Positions 1-13,500 of a stretch of 64,000 bases of DNA are shown here, in pieces. Location: the NCBI GenBank assembly GCA_943737045.1, contig CALSFV010000447.1, positions 1-64,000 on the forward strand. Reading direction: 5' to 3'. A model generated the notes under the pieces. The model made no database searches. It was given only the letters and a program-made list of their open reading frames with translations, and had not been told where the DNA came from. The stretch is from Parapristionchus giblindavisi. Taxonomy: Eukaryota; Nematoda; Chromadorea; Rhabditida; Diplogasteridae. The stretch's first letter is position 1. Each line of letters opens with the position of its first letter. A program made the translations under genes and the position numbers.

Positions 1-74
1 GAATATAGGAGAAGAAGGAGGGGAACAATAACAGAGTGAGATGTTTTCATTGTGAATGACTGAAGAGATTAGAG

Positions 75-867
75 AATGAGGGAGGGGAGAGAGAAGAGAG
101 GAGGGGAGAGAGGAGGGGAGAGAGGTGGGGAGAGAGGAGGGGAGAGAGGAGAGGAGAGAGGAGGGGAGAGAGGAGGGGAGAGAGGAGAGGAGAGAGGAGG
201 GGAGAGAGGAGAGGAGAGAGGAGGGGAGAGAGGAGAGGAGAGAGGAGGAGAGAGAGGAGGGGAGAGAGGAGGGGAGAGAGGAGGGGAGAGAGGAGGGGAG
301 AGAGGAGGGGAGAGAGGAGGGGAGAGAGGAGGGGAGAGAGGAGGGGAGAGAGGAGAGGAGAGAGGAGAGGAGAGAGGAGGGGAGAGAGGAGGGGAGAGAG
401 GAGGGGAGAGAGGAGGGGAGAGAGGAGGGGAGAGAGGAGGGGAGAGAGGAGGGGAGAGAGGAGGGGAGAGAGGAGGGGAGAGAGGAGGGGAGAGAGGAGG
501 GGAGAGAGGAGAGGAGAGAGGAGGGGAGAGAGGAGAGGAGAGAGGAGGGGAGAGAGGAGAGGAGAGAGGAGGGGAGAGAGGAGGAGAGAGAGGAGGAGAG
601 AGAGGAGGGGAGAGAGGAGGGGAGAGAGGAGGGGAGAGAGGAGGGGAGAGAGGAGGGGAGAGAGGAGGGGAGAGAGGAGGGGAGAGAGGAGGGGAGAGAG
701 GAGGGGAGAGAGGAGAGGAGAGAGGAGAGGAGAGAGGAGGGGAGAGAGGAGGGGAGAGAGGAGGGGAGAGAGGAGGGGAGAGAGGAGGGGAGAGAGGAGG
801 GGAGAGAGGAGGGGAGAGAGGAGGGGAGAGAGGAGGGGAGAGAGGAGAGGAGAGAGGGATGAGAGAG
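75..867. repeat. 12-bp polypurine minisatellite
   Basis: About 65 tandem copies of a 12-bp unit (GGGGAGAGAGGA), with variants in which one G is replaced by A or one G is lost. The + strand is almost pure purine. Because the unit is a multiple of 3, every frame stays open and produces long artificial ORFs (Leu-Ser-Pro repeats on one strand, Gly-Glu-Arg on the other). Higher-order structure is visible: blocks of variant units recur about every 350-380 bp, which suggests duplication of longer segments. Confidence 0.95.
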
Positions 868-1402
868 AGGGGAGGGGTGAAGGGAGAGGGAGAGAAAGAA
901 CAAGAGGGAGTGAATCGCGTCGGAAAGTCGTAAAATAGGCGAGGTAGACGAGAGAGAAAGGGAGAAAGAACAGAGGAAGAGGAGGATAGTTGTACCTCTG
1001 TCTCTCTCTGTCTTTGTTGGAAGCCAAAGAGAGGGGGGGAGAGGAGAAGATAGATAGGGAGGAAAACGAAGTGGCATAAAAAGTGTGGACAGAGATGGAG
1101 AGGAAGATAGAGGAAAGGAGACGACGATAAATGAATAGAGAGATGTGAGAGGAAGAGAAAAGAGAGAGAGGAAACGACTGGAGGATTCAAGATTCACCTT
1201 CAAAATAAGTTCAACTCATTTAGGGTAATGATGTAAGGTCCGCCTCCAGAACCAACATAAGTATCAGTTATGATCAGCATAACATTCTACAACTTAAGTA
1301 TATGAAAGACTCTCCGATTCCACTAAGACCAAAAGGGGTCGATGCATCAAAATTTTTAAACTGTGGAATGGAAAATGAGCAAAGCAAAAAAAATCGGTAA
1401 AA
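868..1402. other. GA-rich flank, no gene seen
   Basis: Purine-rich sequence that decays from the minisatellite until about 1180, then AT-rich unique sequence. No exon with family resemblance or a coherent splice pattern was found. Confidence 0.6.
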
Positions 1403-1410
1403 AGTGAAAA

Positions 1411-1614
1411 CATAGGTCGAAAAGTATGTTACAAAGTACCAAGCCTGACCGCATTTTGAGCCAAAATTTCACAAAAATTGAAAAACCTGACCGGATTTTG
1501 AGCCAAAAATTCACAAGAATCGAAAAACCTGACCGGATTTCGAGCCAAATTTGCCAAAAATCGAAAAAATCTGACCGGATTTTGAAAACCGATAACCTAG
1601 CTATTCGACCTATG
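1411..1614. mobile_element. hAT-like MITE family 1, copy 1
   Basis: A 204-bp element with terminal inverted repeats CATAGGTCGAA, flanked by a perfect 8-bp duplication AGTGAAAA (1403-1410 and 1615-1622). Inside are three or four diverged copies of a ~45-bp unit (gacc-ggattttgagccaaa type). An 8-bp target duplication is typical of the hAT superfamily. It has no coding capacity, so it is non-autonomous. A second copy in inverse orientation lies at 12507-12709. Confidence 0.88.
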
Positions 1615-1622
1615 AGTGAAAA

Positions 1623-2110
1623 TATCAATACGAAACCATTCTCATCGTTCAGAAGTATTTTATAATTCGTGCCACAATCTTCGAAACGAATGAAACCAAT
1701 TGACTACTGACCAGTGAAGAGAGAGAGAGAAAGAGTCTCCGTATTCGACACTCTCTCACCATCCCCCTATGACTATTTCTGAACATATTATAATGAAATT
1801 ATAATAAGGCAAATAACCTAGTGTATCATAACGAGATGAACTGAACACCGGATGGTGAAATGGATAATCACATGCACACGAATGATTGTGAGAGATGAGA
1901 TGAGGAGGAGGTAAGCAGATGGAGAGGAGAAGAGAATGGAGAGAAAGAGAGTAGGGGGGGGGAGAAAAACAGAGGGAGAGAGGAAGATAGATAGATAGAG
2001 GGAGGGGATAGAGAATGAGGGGTATATGCCACACTAAATTGTGTTCATCTTTCCACTATCCTTCTTCTTCTATAGAATAGGAGAGGGTCAGTCACAGACC
2101 ATATTGACCT
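1623..2110. other. unique and GA-rich spacer
   Basis: AT-rich unique sequence followed by purine-rich stretches (1890-2010). No gene seen. Confidence 0.5.
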
Positions 2111-2129
2111 CTCTACACACAGATTAGAC

Positions 2130-2386
2130 GATGAAGGAGAGGGAGAGGGAGAGGGAGAGGAAGAGGGAGAGAGATATGGGAGGGAGAGGGAGAGAGAGGG
2201 AGAGGGAGAGGGAGAGGGAGAGGGAGAGGGAGAGGGAGAGGGAGAGAGATATGGGAGGGAGAGGGAGAGAGAGAGAGAGAGGGAGAGGGAGAGGGAGAGG
2301 AAGAGGGAGAGAGATATGGGAGGGAGAGGGAGGGAGAGGGAGAGGGAGAGGGAGAGGGAGAGGGAGAGGGATATGGGAGGGAGAGG

Positions 2387-2451
<65 letters not shown>

Positions 2452-2536
2452 GGAGAGGGCGAGGGAGAGGGAGAGAGATATGGGAGGGAGAGGGAGAGGG
2501 AGAGAGAGAGAGAGAGGGAGAGGGAGAGGGAGAGAG
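2130..2536. repeat. (GGGAGA)n / (GA)n microsatellite tract
   Basis: A run of GGGAGA hexamers with embedded GA dinucleotides. A phrase containing GATATGGGAGG recurs at about 2174, 2248, 2312, 2370, 2448 and 2479, so the tract is itself organised in larger repeats. Confidence 0.92.
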
Positions 2537-2639
2537 GGATGACACCTCTACACCGCTCACTCTCTCCCTCTCAGTGTCAACCATTTGTGTGAGCGGTCGA
2601 TTGAGCTAAGAAGACAGAAGGAGAGGGAGAGGGAAGCAA

Positions 2640-3540
2640 GAGGTAGAGAAAGGGAGAGGGAGAGGATGGAGAGGTAGAGAATGTGTTAGTAGATAGATGG
2701 ATACCTAACCACCACACACACAATAAAGAGAATAGAGATGATAGAGAGAATGGGCGAACAATGATGATGATAATAATAATAATAATAATAATAATAATAT
2801 ATTTAACAGTGATATACAAGAGTTACTCACAGAAAAAATTCACTTACGAGATGTTCAGTTCAGAGAAATTGACTGCTTAGAACACAACATCAGAAATTGA
2901 ATTTCCTACTTTTCAAGAGGATTTTTCACAGATATTTCTTATAGTTTAAAAATGAGAGAAATTACAAATTTAAGCAAATTTTCTGTGATATTCACTATCT
3001 AGAACCCAAATTGCCGAAACAGTTCTATTAGTACATTTGCATTTTATTATGATCTTGTACTATGTTTAAAATTCGTTGTTTTCAATGTTGCATCGACAGC
3101 CTCGAATTAACATAAGTAAATAAATACAGAATATCTATTTATCTACCTTTTCAAGACTGATTAATCTATTAGTCATAAGACTATAAAAGATTAATCAAAA
3201 TGATTTAGTTCGTCATCTGATACCGTCAAAAAACTAGAAAAGAAGGTAGAACAACAGTGATAATATGAGAGTGAAACAAGGAAATGAGAGGATAGAAATA
3301 CCAATACGAGAGAAATGATTCAATCGTGTATTAAATATATAGATACAAAAAAAGAGTTTAAAGATGAGCGAACAACAAATGTATCTCTCTCTCCCTCCCC
3401 TTCTCTCTCTCTCTCTCTCATTTCCATCGTCTTGTTCGAACTTTCAACGTTTGAAATGAGAGAAGAGCTAGGAAGGGGAGGACATAAGGAAACGAGATGG
3501 AGGGAAGAAGAGAGAAAAGGAGAGGGGGAGAGGGGAGAGG

Positions 3541-3584
<44 letters not shown>

Positions 3585-6500
3585 AAGAGAAGAGAAGAGA
3601 AGAGAAGGAGGAAAAGGAGAGAAAGAGAAAAAAAGAAGAAAGAAAAATAGAAGAAACGACTGAATGGACGATGCGAGCTAGAGAAAATGTGAACGAGCAA
3701 CTCTAGCTCTCCCTCTCCTCCCCCCCCCCCTCCCTCTCCCTCTCCCAAGGCCATGAGGTAACGTGGATGAGAACATATTAGAGATGAAGAAGGAAGATGA
3801 ATGAATGAATAGAAACTGACACCACTAACCACTTCTATAACATCGAAGACTCCAAGGGGAGATTATCGATTGATTCATATATTATTGATTGATTGATCGA
3901 TACAATACCGTCAATAGCGATTGATTCGTTATCCGAGGATAGTTTCCCTTCTCGAAATTAATGCTCTTTTCAAAAATGGCGAAAAGAAAAGAAAATCAAA
4001 AACTCTCCTCGTTTTAAACACTCTCTCTCTCTTTAGGGGCTGTAGACCACACAAAAGCAACCAAATAGCACATATCTTTTATCTTCTACCCTATCATATC
4101 AACTACAGGGTGGGTACAATGTTCAAGGAAACGAATGAGAGTAGAGAGAAAGGAGAACAGAGAAGAGAGACAGATCGACTATAGAGAAGAGATCGTGTTA
4201 AACACGGAGAGTTTGAAAAAAAAACACCCAGAGTTTCCTCCTTCTCATCCCTTTCTTCATCTCAGAAGAGCGTTTAAAACTCTTGCCATAATGCACGTAT
4301 CAACTGATTCACATATGCCTTAATCATCTTCTAGTCATCGCGATCACTGCCCATAGATATATAGCAATAGAGCGTGACAACTCTTTTTTTGATAAACTAC
4401 TATTACGATAAAATATTATTATTATTATTATTATTATAGTGTTCGATTCATAAATTTACCCCAACATGACTACACAATTCACCGAACCACTGATGGCTCC
4501 CTCACGAGAGAGCTCAGATATGACTTTAACACCGTTGTAGTGTTAAACTTTCCACACTATTTCTCACTTCTCTCTCGACACTCTCTCCAAATCCCACACT
4601 ATCTCTCTCGTTCTCTGTCTACGAGAGAGCATTAGACCATGAAGAGACCTTCGACTCTTCCTCTCTCTCTCACTAACAACACTTCCAATTATATCCACTA
4701 CCCTCTAACCCTAATCCCTTTCCTCTCCCTAGAGGGAAGAGGGGAGAATGGGAAGACTACTTAGTCACTTCACTCTTTTAACGGGCTCAGAGGGAGAGAG
4801 ACAGGGAGGGAGAGGGAGAGAACACACCGCCAGGGCTAACATTACCCTTCCTCTACTATCTCTCCCTCTCTCTCATCCCGTGAACTGCTCTATACTCCTT
4901 ATTTCTGCAGTGGAAACGAACATACAAGGACGAAAGATGAGAGAGAGAAGAGGGAGAGAGAGAGAGAGAGAGGGAGGAAGAGAGAGAGAAGGAAAGAGGG
5001 AGAGAGAGAGAGGGAGAGAGGGAGAAAGAGATAGGGGAGGGGGAGGAGAGAGGGTGGAGACATATTGGATGGAGAGGTTTGATGTTACTCCTACTTCTAC
5101 TACAGATGAAGCAATCAAGTCAAAGGGTACACAGAGAGAGAGAGAGGAAGTAAGATACATGATACATACCTCTCTCTCTCTCGATGTGGTGAGAGATGAA
5201 AGAATGAGGACAGAGGAGAGACAAAGTACACCCCCCCCCCCCTCAACCGATAAAACGAGTAGAAGCACTGATCGCCCTAAAGGACTAGGACCGATTAAGA
5301 TCAAAGATCAGTCCGGGTAACAATAATTTAGTCCTCCGAATCCCTAAACTCGGTTGGTCATGTCACAATAGCCAACGGGAATAGACAAAAGAGAAGTTTG
5401 AACGGAACCATCATCTTGAATCATTCTATTTTTTAAACGATTGAAGCTGATCATAAGGCAATTGGGGAAAACGCAGAAATGTACCGCACAATGTGGTCCC
5501 TAAGCTTATGCTTTGTGACCATGCTCATAGTTTTGACGAATAGTTTTGGCATAACTAATTGTAAAAGATGTAGAGTGTAAAAATTTCGACATTATAATCT
5601 TCGCTGGAAGGAGGAGATAGATATGTCAGGGATACCACGACCGCTCACCATCAAAGCGTACACAAGTAATGAGGGAGATGTTATGACATTCACTCAATTA
5701 CTTCTTCTTCCTTCATCGTCTCATCTTCTTCTTTATTATTCGTCTCAATGTGGCTACTCTCTCTCTCTCTCATTAACCATAATGGAGTCGAGAAGAAGAG
5801 AAGTAGAAGGGGACATAGATAGGAGGAAGAGAGGAGTTAAAGAAGCAACGCTTTCACAGAAACCCACATGATATTGGTGGTCTCTGAAGCGACAAGGGTT
5901 TGAGAAGGATGAAGTCGAAATGAGGCGTCGAAAGTTTCCGCGCATTATGAAGGTATGGTTCCGATCCCAACCACACGACGATATCCTCATAGTCTCATGT
6001 GTTCTTCATCATTCCCTCTCTACAAAGAGAAAAGTGTGAGATGGAAGCAATGTAAAGGACACCACACACGTCCATTCATCCTTTCTATTCAACAGGCCAT
6101 GACCACCATTGCTCCATTAACCCCCCCCCTCCCCTCCTCTTCATTCTATCCATTCACGCCCCCATCATTCTTCCTATACTCCATTTTAAACTCAACATCA
6201 TCTACAGTACATCATATCGATCAATATACCGTATGCTTCAAACCAATAATCACATGCCGTGGCTACAGTAACCCGCACATAAACTACTGTAGCGGACTAA
6301 GACGAATATGTGGAATGACAGAGGACTAGTCGACTAACAATAGTAAGAGCTACAAGTATGAAAAGAAGAAGAAGATGGATAGGATGAAGAATGGATGGAT
6401 ATACACTCATGATGGGATGAGATATGATGAAAAGGAGAGGGAGGGAAGGAGAGTGGAGGGGGGGGGGAGAGTGGGGAGGGGAAGAGGAGAGTGGAGATTG

Positions 6501-7560
6501 GGGAGGGGGGGAGGAGAGAATGGGGAGGGGGAGTGTGATGTGCCATTCGACGCCCTCCTCTCTCTTTCACCCATCTTCTTCTTCCAATCCCTCGGGAATG
6601 GTTGCAGATGGGAAGAAAGGAGAAGAAGAGATGAGAGAATCATCTTAAGATGAATGAGAGAAGAAAGGGAGGAAGAGGGGAAGAGAATTAGTAATACACA
6701 ACGACCCCCACTCTGTCCATACTCTATGCTAATCGAGTAGAGATGATGGCAGGGGAGGGGAGAAGGAGGGGAGGGGAGAATAGAGGAGAGGAGAGATGAG
6801 GGGAGGGAGGGGAAGAGATGATGGGAGGGGAGGGGGGAGGAGATGGAAAGGAGAAGACAGAGGAGGGGGAGAGACATTTGATATCCTTTCTGCCTTCTCA
6901 AATACTCATAACAATATGTAAGTCAATCGGTAGACAGCGAACGGAAGCTATCAAAGTATACGTTACTATCATATATTCATTAGAGTCAATCACAGGACAA
7001 GATGGATTGTCCACAGTAGTATGATCGACTACGGTCGTGAGGATCAGTGGAGGGGATAAGGTAGGTAGGGTAGGTAGAAGTATACGGTAAAAAATAGTTC
7101 ACAATTCTACGGCCATCATAATAAAATGTCATAAAAAGCTATTAGAACAGAAATAATAAATAAATCATACAAGTATCATAATCAAAGGTTGTGCTCAACC
7201 GATATCAGCATTTATAACCAATAAATATTCGTACTAGAAAGGAATTACTTTATTCAGAGACAACAATCACGGATAGCATTACTGTGGTCAAAGAGTTCCC
7301 AAAAAGAAAACTACCGTATATTCTCGGATCGATTGGATGAACGAATAACTGCATATACAAAGATGGTAGAGGTATACGGTAGGTACAGTATACGAGTATA
7401 CGGTGGTATACGGTATTGACAGGTGGTTAGAATTAGTGGTGAATGCAGCAGGCGAAGGGCCTTCGACACGCTTGGCGAGTCATTCGCACATAGCGGATTA
7501 CGGTAGACCATGTCTTGATCAAGAAAACGGATCGATATCTTATCCTTCTACCGTATTCTT
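2640..7560. other. purine-biased non-coding stretch with microsatellites
   Basis: Nearly 5 kb without a supportable gene. It holds a (TAA)n run at 2770-2798, a (GA)n/(GAGAA)n tract at 3525-3625, a C-run at 3720-3730, GA tracts at 4935-5055 and G-rich tracts at 6440-6840. The + strand is strongly purine-rich from about 3470 to 6860. Open frames here are short and low in complexity. It may be intergenic DNA downstream of smg-5 or part of a large intron of a minus-strand gene outside the window. Confidence 0.55.
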
Positions 7561-10500
7561 TCAGCCACGATAAGAGTGAGCGAATGAATCGATGTGAAGA
7601 CATTGTGTTGTCTTTGGAAGACTTTCCTTGTTCTGAAAATATCGATATAATCAATATTTGGACACATCATACACACTAAATCACGAATTATCGATCCAAT
7701 AACAACATCTTTTCACAGTATACTTAGTCTATATTATTGATTGGTATGCAATGTGGTCCACCGTACCTTAGCAGTATCAAGCGATAGTACGGCCACAGGG
7801 GGACATTCGATTGTTCCACGTGCGATTGCTTCAGCAACGCCTATAAAGTTCTACGTTACCAAAAATCAATATTGATCATAATCATTTCATATACCGTAAT
7901 CTGTCATATCCTACAGTATCTACCATATTCTACCGTACCTCCACTGGGTAGTACTCTCACTCGTGAATGTTGTTCCAGTTCTATGAATCTGAGCGCGTCA
8001 CGAGCTGCCTGTAATTGGGTTACTGCAAATTTATCTATTTTAAAATTTTTATTTTTTGTTAATTTATTATTTATTAATTTATTATTTTTGTTGTTTATAT
8101 TAATTTGTAAGTTTATTGCATAAGGCATTGCAGAATAAATAAAAAAACTGATGAGCAATCAATAAATCAATACCTTGGATACTCCCTTTCTTGTATCGAG
8201 TTCGGCTAATTCCGATGCAGGCATGAACCACACCAGATGTGATCTATCGGCCAAGGCACGAATCTAAAAAAACGAATCGTAATCATACATTTTATTGATT
8301 GATTGTATGACAGTTATTGTAATGTATTGCAAATGTACAAGAGCGCGTTCGCATAAGAACGATCGGTGCATGGGTCGGACAAGAAACTAGGTTTGGTTGG
8401 CGCCGTGTCGCTGGTAGGAAAACACGAAGAAATTTTTTTTTACGCTCTTTCGATTACAAATCGATAATTTGAAGAGATAACCCTATCAAATGTTGAATAT
8501 TCTTCATAGGTTCACAAGTCACAACAAGACGATATATAAAACGGGTCATTTATATGACATTTATTGATTGCGTTTCGATAGTTTATCGATTTAAAAAAAA
8601 AGACGTTTTGCGTGCATTTTGTTAGGCATTTTGTTCTTTGCAACAAAGATAGAAAGAGGAAGCTGATCATCTGAAAGAAAAAGGAAAAAATAAATCTTTA
8701 ACGTAGAATATATGCACCCTCTCACCTTTCCCAGTCTTCGTTCCAACACTCCCGCAAGGAGCACGATCGAATTAGGACGCTCATCCTAAACAATAACTAT
8801 TAATACTATGGTATAACATTTTTTTATTCGATAACGACAGTATCAATAGGGTGATACAAACTCGTCCGTAGAACGTGTAGAAAACATAGATGATATTGCG
8901 TCAGATGAGATCAAATCACATAGTTCGTATTAATATAAATAATAAAATAAATAAATAAATAGCATACAGTGGCCGTGTTGACATTCATATGAAGAGTGGC
9001 CATCTTACGGAGTAGAGACGAGTCTCCACGAGGAATAAAGATAGAAATTGATGAAGATGATGAAGGAGGTGATGGAGTGGATGAGGGTATTGAAAGAGAT
9101 ACACTGCCTAGATGGTCATCGATTATTCATCTATGTCATTATCGATTAATTCGTGGTCTAATATAAGAAGAGCACATTTAAACCCGACACTTTCGTGCTA
9201 GACTATCATCAGAGATGGTGCCTAGTTATCACAAATATAGAGCCACTTTTAAAATTTTTATTTTAATCAGTCTTCATTGAAATTTGACTATTTTTCAGAT
9301 ACCCACACCCAAAACAAATCGTGTCTAACAAGGAGTCTCATTGGCCTTAAGTCGGCGAAAAGCGACGGTTCATAGCTCATTAGAAAGCCCTTTCTCTATA
9401 GATTAAGAAGGTGTGCTTTAAAAATCCTGAACGGCTCTGTACCCGGACTTCCAAAAATTCAAAGTTAGGGCAATTTTTGCAACGAAATTGTCGTGTAATG
9501 GCCATGCAATTGCCGTGCAATAATGTGGTAGCTCTGCTCGCTACCTCTCCGAGCTAGTGGTGGCGCAGTGGCAAAGATGCCGCTTGCAACTTTTGTGCGG
9601 CGGGTTCGATCCCTGCCGACGCGACTTATTTTGCACGATATTTACATTTGAATTTTTATGTTTATTTTAAATAATATATCACGCATGTCACCTAAGGATT
9701 GACCAAAATCGTCTGCTTTACTACACACTTTTGAGTTGACCCCCTCTTTTCTCCACGGTTTTCGATGGTCCTTGGGTAGGACACCCCTGAGCCAGAGTAG
9801 CAAGGTTAATATATAATATACTTTATGCGGTGCGAAAGTAAAGTATAATTTCTGATCAAATATTTGATAGTGGAGTACGCATAAAAAGTGGAGTACGCAT
9901 AAAATACGCAGTACGCATTACAAGTCCTTGCAAAAGAGTAAAACGCAGAAGAGATTGAACATACTACCTACCGACCTGAAAGCATGAAACTTAACACTAC
10001 ACCACCGACACATCTGTTTCACTGTCAAAATGAACTTGCGATAATGAGCGGTGTGTAATCTCTATGTGCACACTGTGCGCACCGCCCATTTTTCTTGGTC
10101 GATCTTTAAAATGAATTTTAAAATTTCAAAAAATTGATAAGCAGCTCCCGACACCGCTAAACCTCATCCCTATATGAGGTTTACCACAGGTGAAAATTTT
10201 GTCAAGATCGGTGAGTGTGGCCTCCGGGGATTCCCTTGTCAGATCTACAGCATTCATCGGTCAATCCGTACCAGGAACCATCGGAATGGACCAATTTCGC
10301 TGGTTTGGCTGCAGCGAGAACAAAACGAATTTGGGTGAGCGACTCGACGTCAGATTGATCGTCAACACATTCTCCAGTATATTACAGGACAATCCGGTCA
10401 ATTAGCCGACAATGGCGAGTAGATCAAAACAACGCGCGGCTTTTATTAGTGATCTACCAGCATTCAAATGCAGTTTTTTGGCCGCCATTCAGCCAAATGC

Positions 10501-13500
10501 CAACTTAAATCGGCTCCCAAGGGCTTAAATGAAAGCTACTGACGAGCTCTATCGATTGAGCCCAAAACAAAATAGGTCCCGGAACTGTGGAACAAAATCA
10601 ATTCCTTATGGAACACAAAATCAAAAAGTTGGATTTTCACATTTTTATCTGAAAGTACTCGCGAAATTACACATTTCATCTGTTGATCACTTTTTCCTAG
10701 CTCTCCTGTGAGCCGAGAAAATCGCATCGGAAGGAGCCTCAACGACGAACTTTGACGTGTGCTCCTGGAGAGACGATTGATCTACCAACCTTGCTACTCT
10801 GGTTCAGGGATGTCCTACCCAAGGACCATCGAAAACCGTGGAGAAAAGAGGGGGTCAACTCAAAAGTGTGTAGTGGAATCAGTCAATCCTTAGCTGACAT
10901 GCGTGATATAATATCTACTCAACCTAGGAAAATTTGCTTTTTTAATACTGTTTTAAGAAATATCCTTTCGTTATCATGTCTTAAGATCTTATTGCTATCT
11001 CTCATCCGTAAATTATTATATAACAGAGAATTCTTTTTTTAATGAAAAACAAACAATAAGAACAAACATCTAACAATCATGTTAGTCTGCCACCATGCAC
11101 ATGAAGCATTTAAAAAAAATTCAGGAATCAAAATTTCAAGAAAATTTCAAGTGTAAAAATCGTGCAAAACAAGTCGCGTCGGTAGGGGTCGAACCCGCCG
11201 CACAAAAGTTGCAAGCGGCATCTTTGCCACTGCGCCACCACTAGCTCGGAGAGGTAGCGAGCAGAGCTACCACATTATTGCACGGCAATTGCATGGCCAT
11301 TACACGACAATTTCGTTGCAAAAATTACCCTAACTTTGAATTTTTGTAAGTCCGGGTACAGAGCCCTTCAGGATTTTTTAAGCACACCTTCTTAATCTAC
11401 AGAGAAAGGGCTTTCTAATGAGCTATGAACCGTCGCTTTTCGCCGACTTAAGGCCAATGAGACTCCTTGTAAGCACACGCTTGAAACTTCGGGGATATTC
11501 ACATGCCATCAATGACCATCATAATATCACGTTGGATTACTTTTCTATGAGACCTCTAGCACCCCAGATCTCAAGTGAAGGAAAACAAACAAAAATTGAT
11601 AAATTGTTAGTCAAATCAATCAATAAAACCAACGTACTATCATCCTCAGCCACAAGTCTGACAGTATTGCATACAATGAATGAATCAATTATTGATTGAT
11701 TGAGTGTAGATGGAGATAATGATGATGACGTCATCCATGAGATCAATAGACGATTCAATCGATTAGGAGATGATTGTAGATCAATCTGGAAATTATATTG
11801 ATTAGATATTGATCAGTTTTTATATTAATAAAGTTTGTGACAAGTGTGGCTACGGTACTACCGTTGATCGTCAAATACATCATAACATTATAACTAGTAT
11901 AATTGATCAATTACGTTTTACTCGTACAAAATAAACCATAACGTTAAAATTATCATTCTTACACGGTTTTTACGTGTAACTGATTATATGCCGCAAATAG
12001 ATTACTGAACAATGTGATTACCGTTTGTGCAGCAATATGCGTTCTCGCATTGAGATGGCTAGTGATGGAATGAACCAGACGATCCAATTTCTGGAAATAA
12101 TGAAATATAGAGTAAGACATTCGACAGCTAGTGATTTCAAAATTTTTATTATCTAACAAAGATGAAAAGGCTGTGCGCAAATCGGGGAATCGGAAGGCAA
12201 TGCTGTGTGCATGGTTACGCGATTTTTTGTGTGATTTTTTTGCGAGGCAAAGGTATTCGGTTTCATGCGCCCAACTATGATCAATCCATCTATTCAACCA
12301 GGAGGATTGAAGCAACAACGATTTACTATATCGCTCTACTCTATTAGTAACATGATTCTCTTTGCTCATTACAATATTATATATATTAACTTTTCGTGAA
12401 TGTGAGACCGAGGAGTCCCGCGACCCCCTCGAATTATTACATGGTGAATAAAAATAGAAAAGTATATGCGTTGGTCTAATCCATCTTTGACATGTTTAAT
12501 CACGGCCATAGGTCGAATAGCTAGGTTATCGGTTTTCAAAATCCGGTTAGGTTTTTCGATTTTTGGCAAATTTGGCTCGAAATCCGGTCAGGTTTTTCGA
12601 TTCTTGTGAATTTTTGGCTCAAAATCCGGTCAGGTTTTTCAATTTTTGTGAAATTTTGGCTCAAAATGCGGTCAGGCTTGGTACTTTGTAACATACTTTT
12701 CGACCTATGATCACGGCAAGTTTGAAAACTATTTAACTAAATTACTTTAAAAAGAACTCATGAAAAGAGAATCTGAGATCATATACACAATTTCAAGCAA
12801 AACATCACTAACAATTCTCTCTGTAACTCCTTTGATTGGAGAAAATCGATCATCGTTCGTTGCTTTCCCTGAATCAATCAATATAATTATTCCAATCAAT
12901 CAATAACTCGCAATATACCTTTATCAACTCTGCGAAGCCATTCTAAACCAATCGATAGAGCGATCAACTTCATCGTTGTTTCCTAGAGTAGAAATCAATC
13001 GATAAATATCTTCAATATTGATTACCTTATCATCCTTCGTCTCAATTGGTCTCCTCGTTCTTGAAGATGATCTCGAGTGTGTCTACAAACAATATATGAT
13101 ATATCTTTGATATGTAGTTATTCCAATACTTATCCTACTACCAAATCTCTGATAGATCTCAATTGTGGTCTTCTCCCTTTACAAGGGAGAATACCACAAT
13201 TGAGATCATAAGACATGTTCAAGAAGTATTTAACGGGAGAGCTTATAATAAGATTAGTTTCCCTGACACCGTTAAATGCGATAAGAATCCCCTACATACC
13301 GTACTCCTTTCTTATACAGGAATAAAAGACTTCAAATGATATGAAGATAAAGATAAGAACCTCTTCATCATCACTTCCATCTACTCTTCTAACACGTCCA
13401 TTACGATGACGTCCAACCATCACTTCCTTAAAACACATATAAATTATCATTAAGCACATAACAAGACGACCTAGATATTTAATATTCATTTCAAGAAAAA

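Larger units (their letters stand above)
9329..11469. mobile_element. long-TIR element with tRNA-like modules in both arms
   Basis: An element of about 2.1 kb in the smg-5 intron. The outer arms 9329-9655 and 11143-11469 are near-identical inverted copies starting CAAGGAGTCTCATTGGCC. The inverted homology resumes inside (9675-9807 against 10786-10925), so the arms are about 480 bp, with about 220 bp of extra DNA in the right one. The flanks are TAA on both sides, as in PIF/Harbinger elements, but a 3-bp match is weak evidence. Each arm has a tRNA-like module (A-box TGGCGCAGTGG at about 9561, B-box GGGTTCGATCCC at about 9602). The central loop (9808-10785) has no recognisable transposase. Confidence 0.8.

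Noticed and set aside
47..1190. Long ORFs of Leu-Ser-Pro or Gly-Glu-Arg repeats in several frames
   Set aside because: They are produced by a 12-bp tandem repeat that keeps every frame open; no unique protein sequence, splice context or start signal supports a gene.
2045..6901. Other ORFs of Ser/Pro/Leu or Arg/Glu repeats in the GA-rich region
   Set aside because: Low-complexity translations of purine or pyrimidine tracts on both strands; none has family resemblance.
10190..11042. ORFs inside the 9.3-11.5 kb element as a transposase
   Set aside because: They are short (under 100 aa), interrupted and show no DDE or zinc-finger motif that I can recognise.
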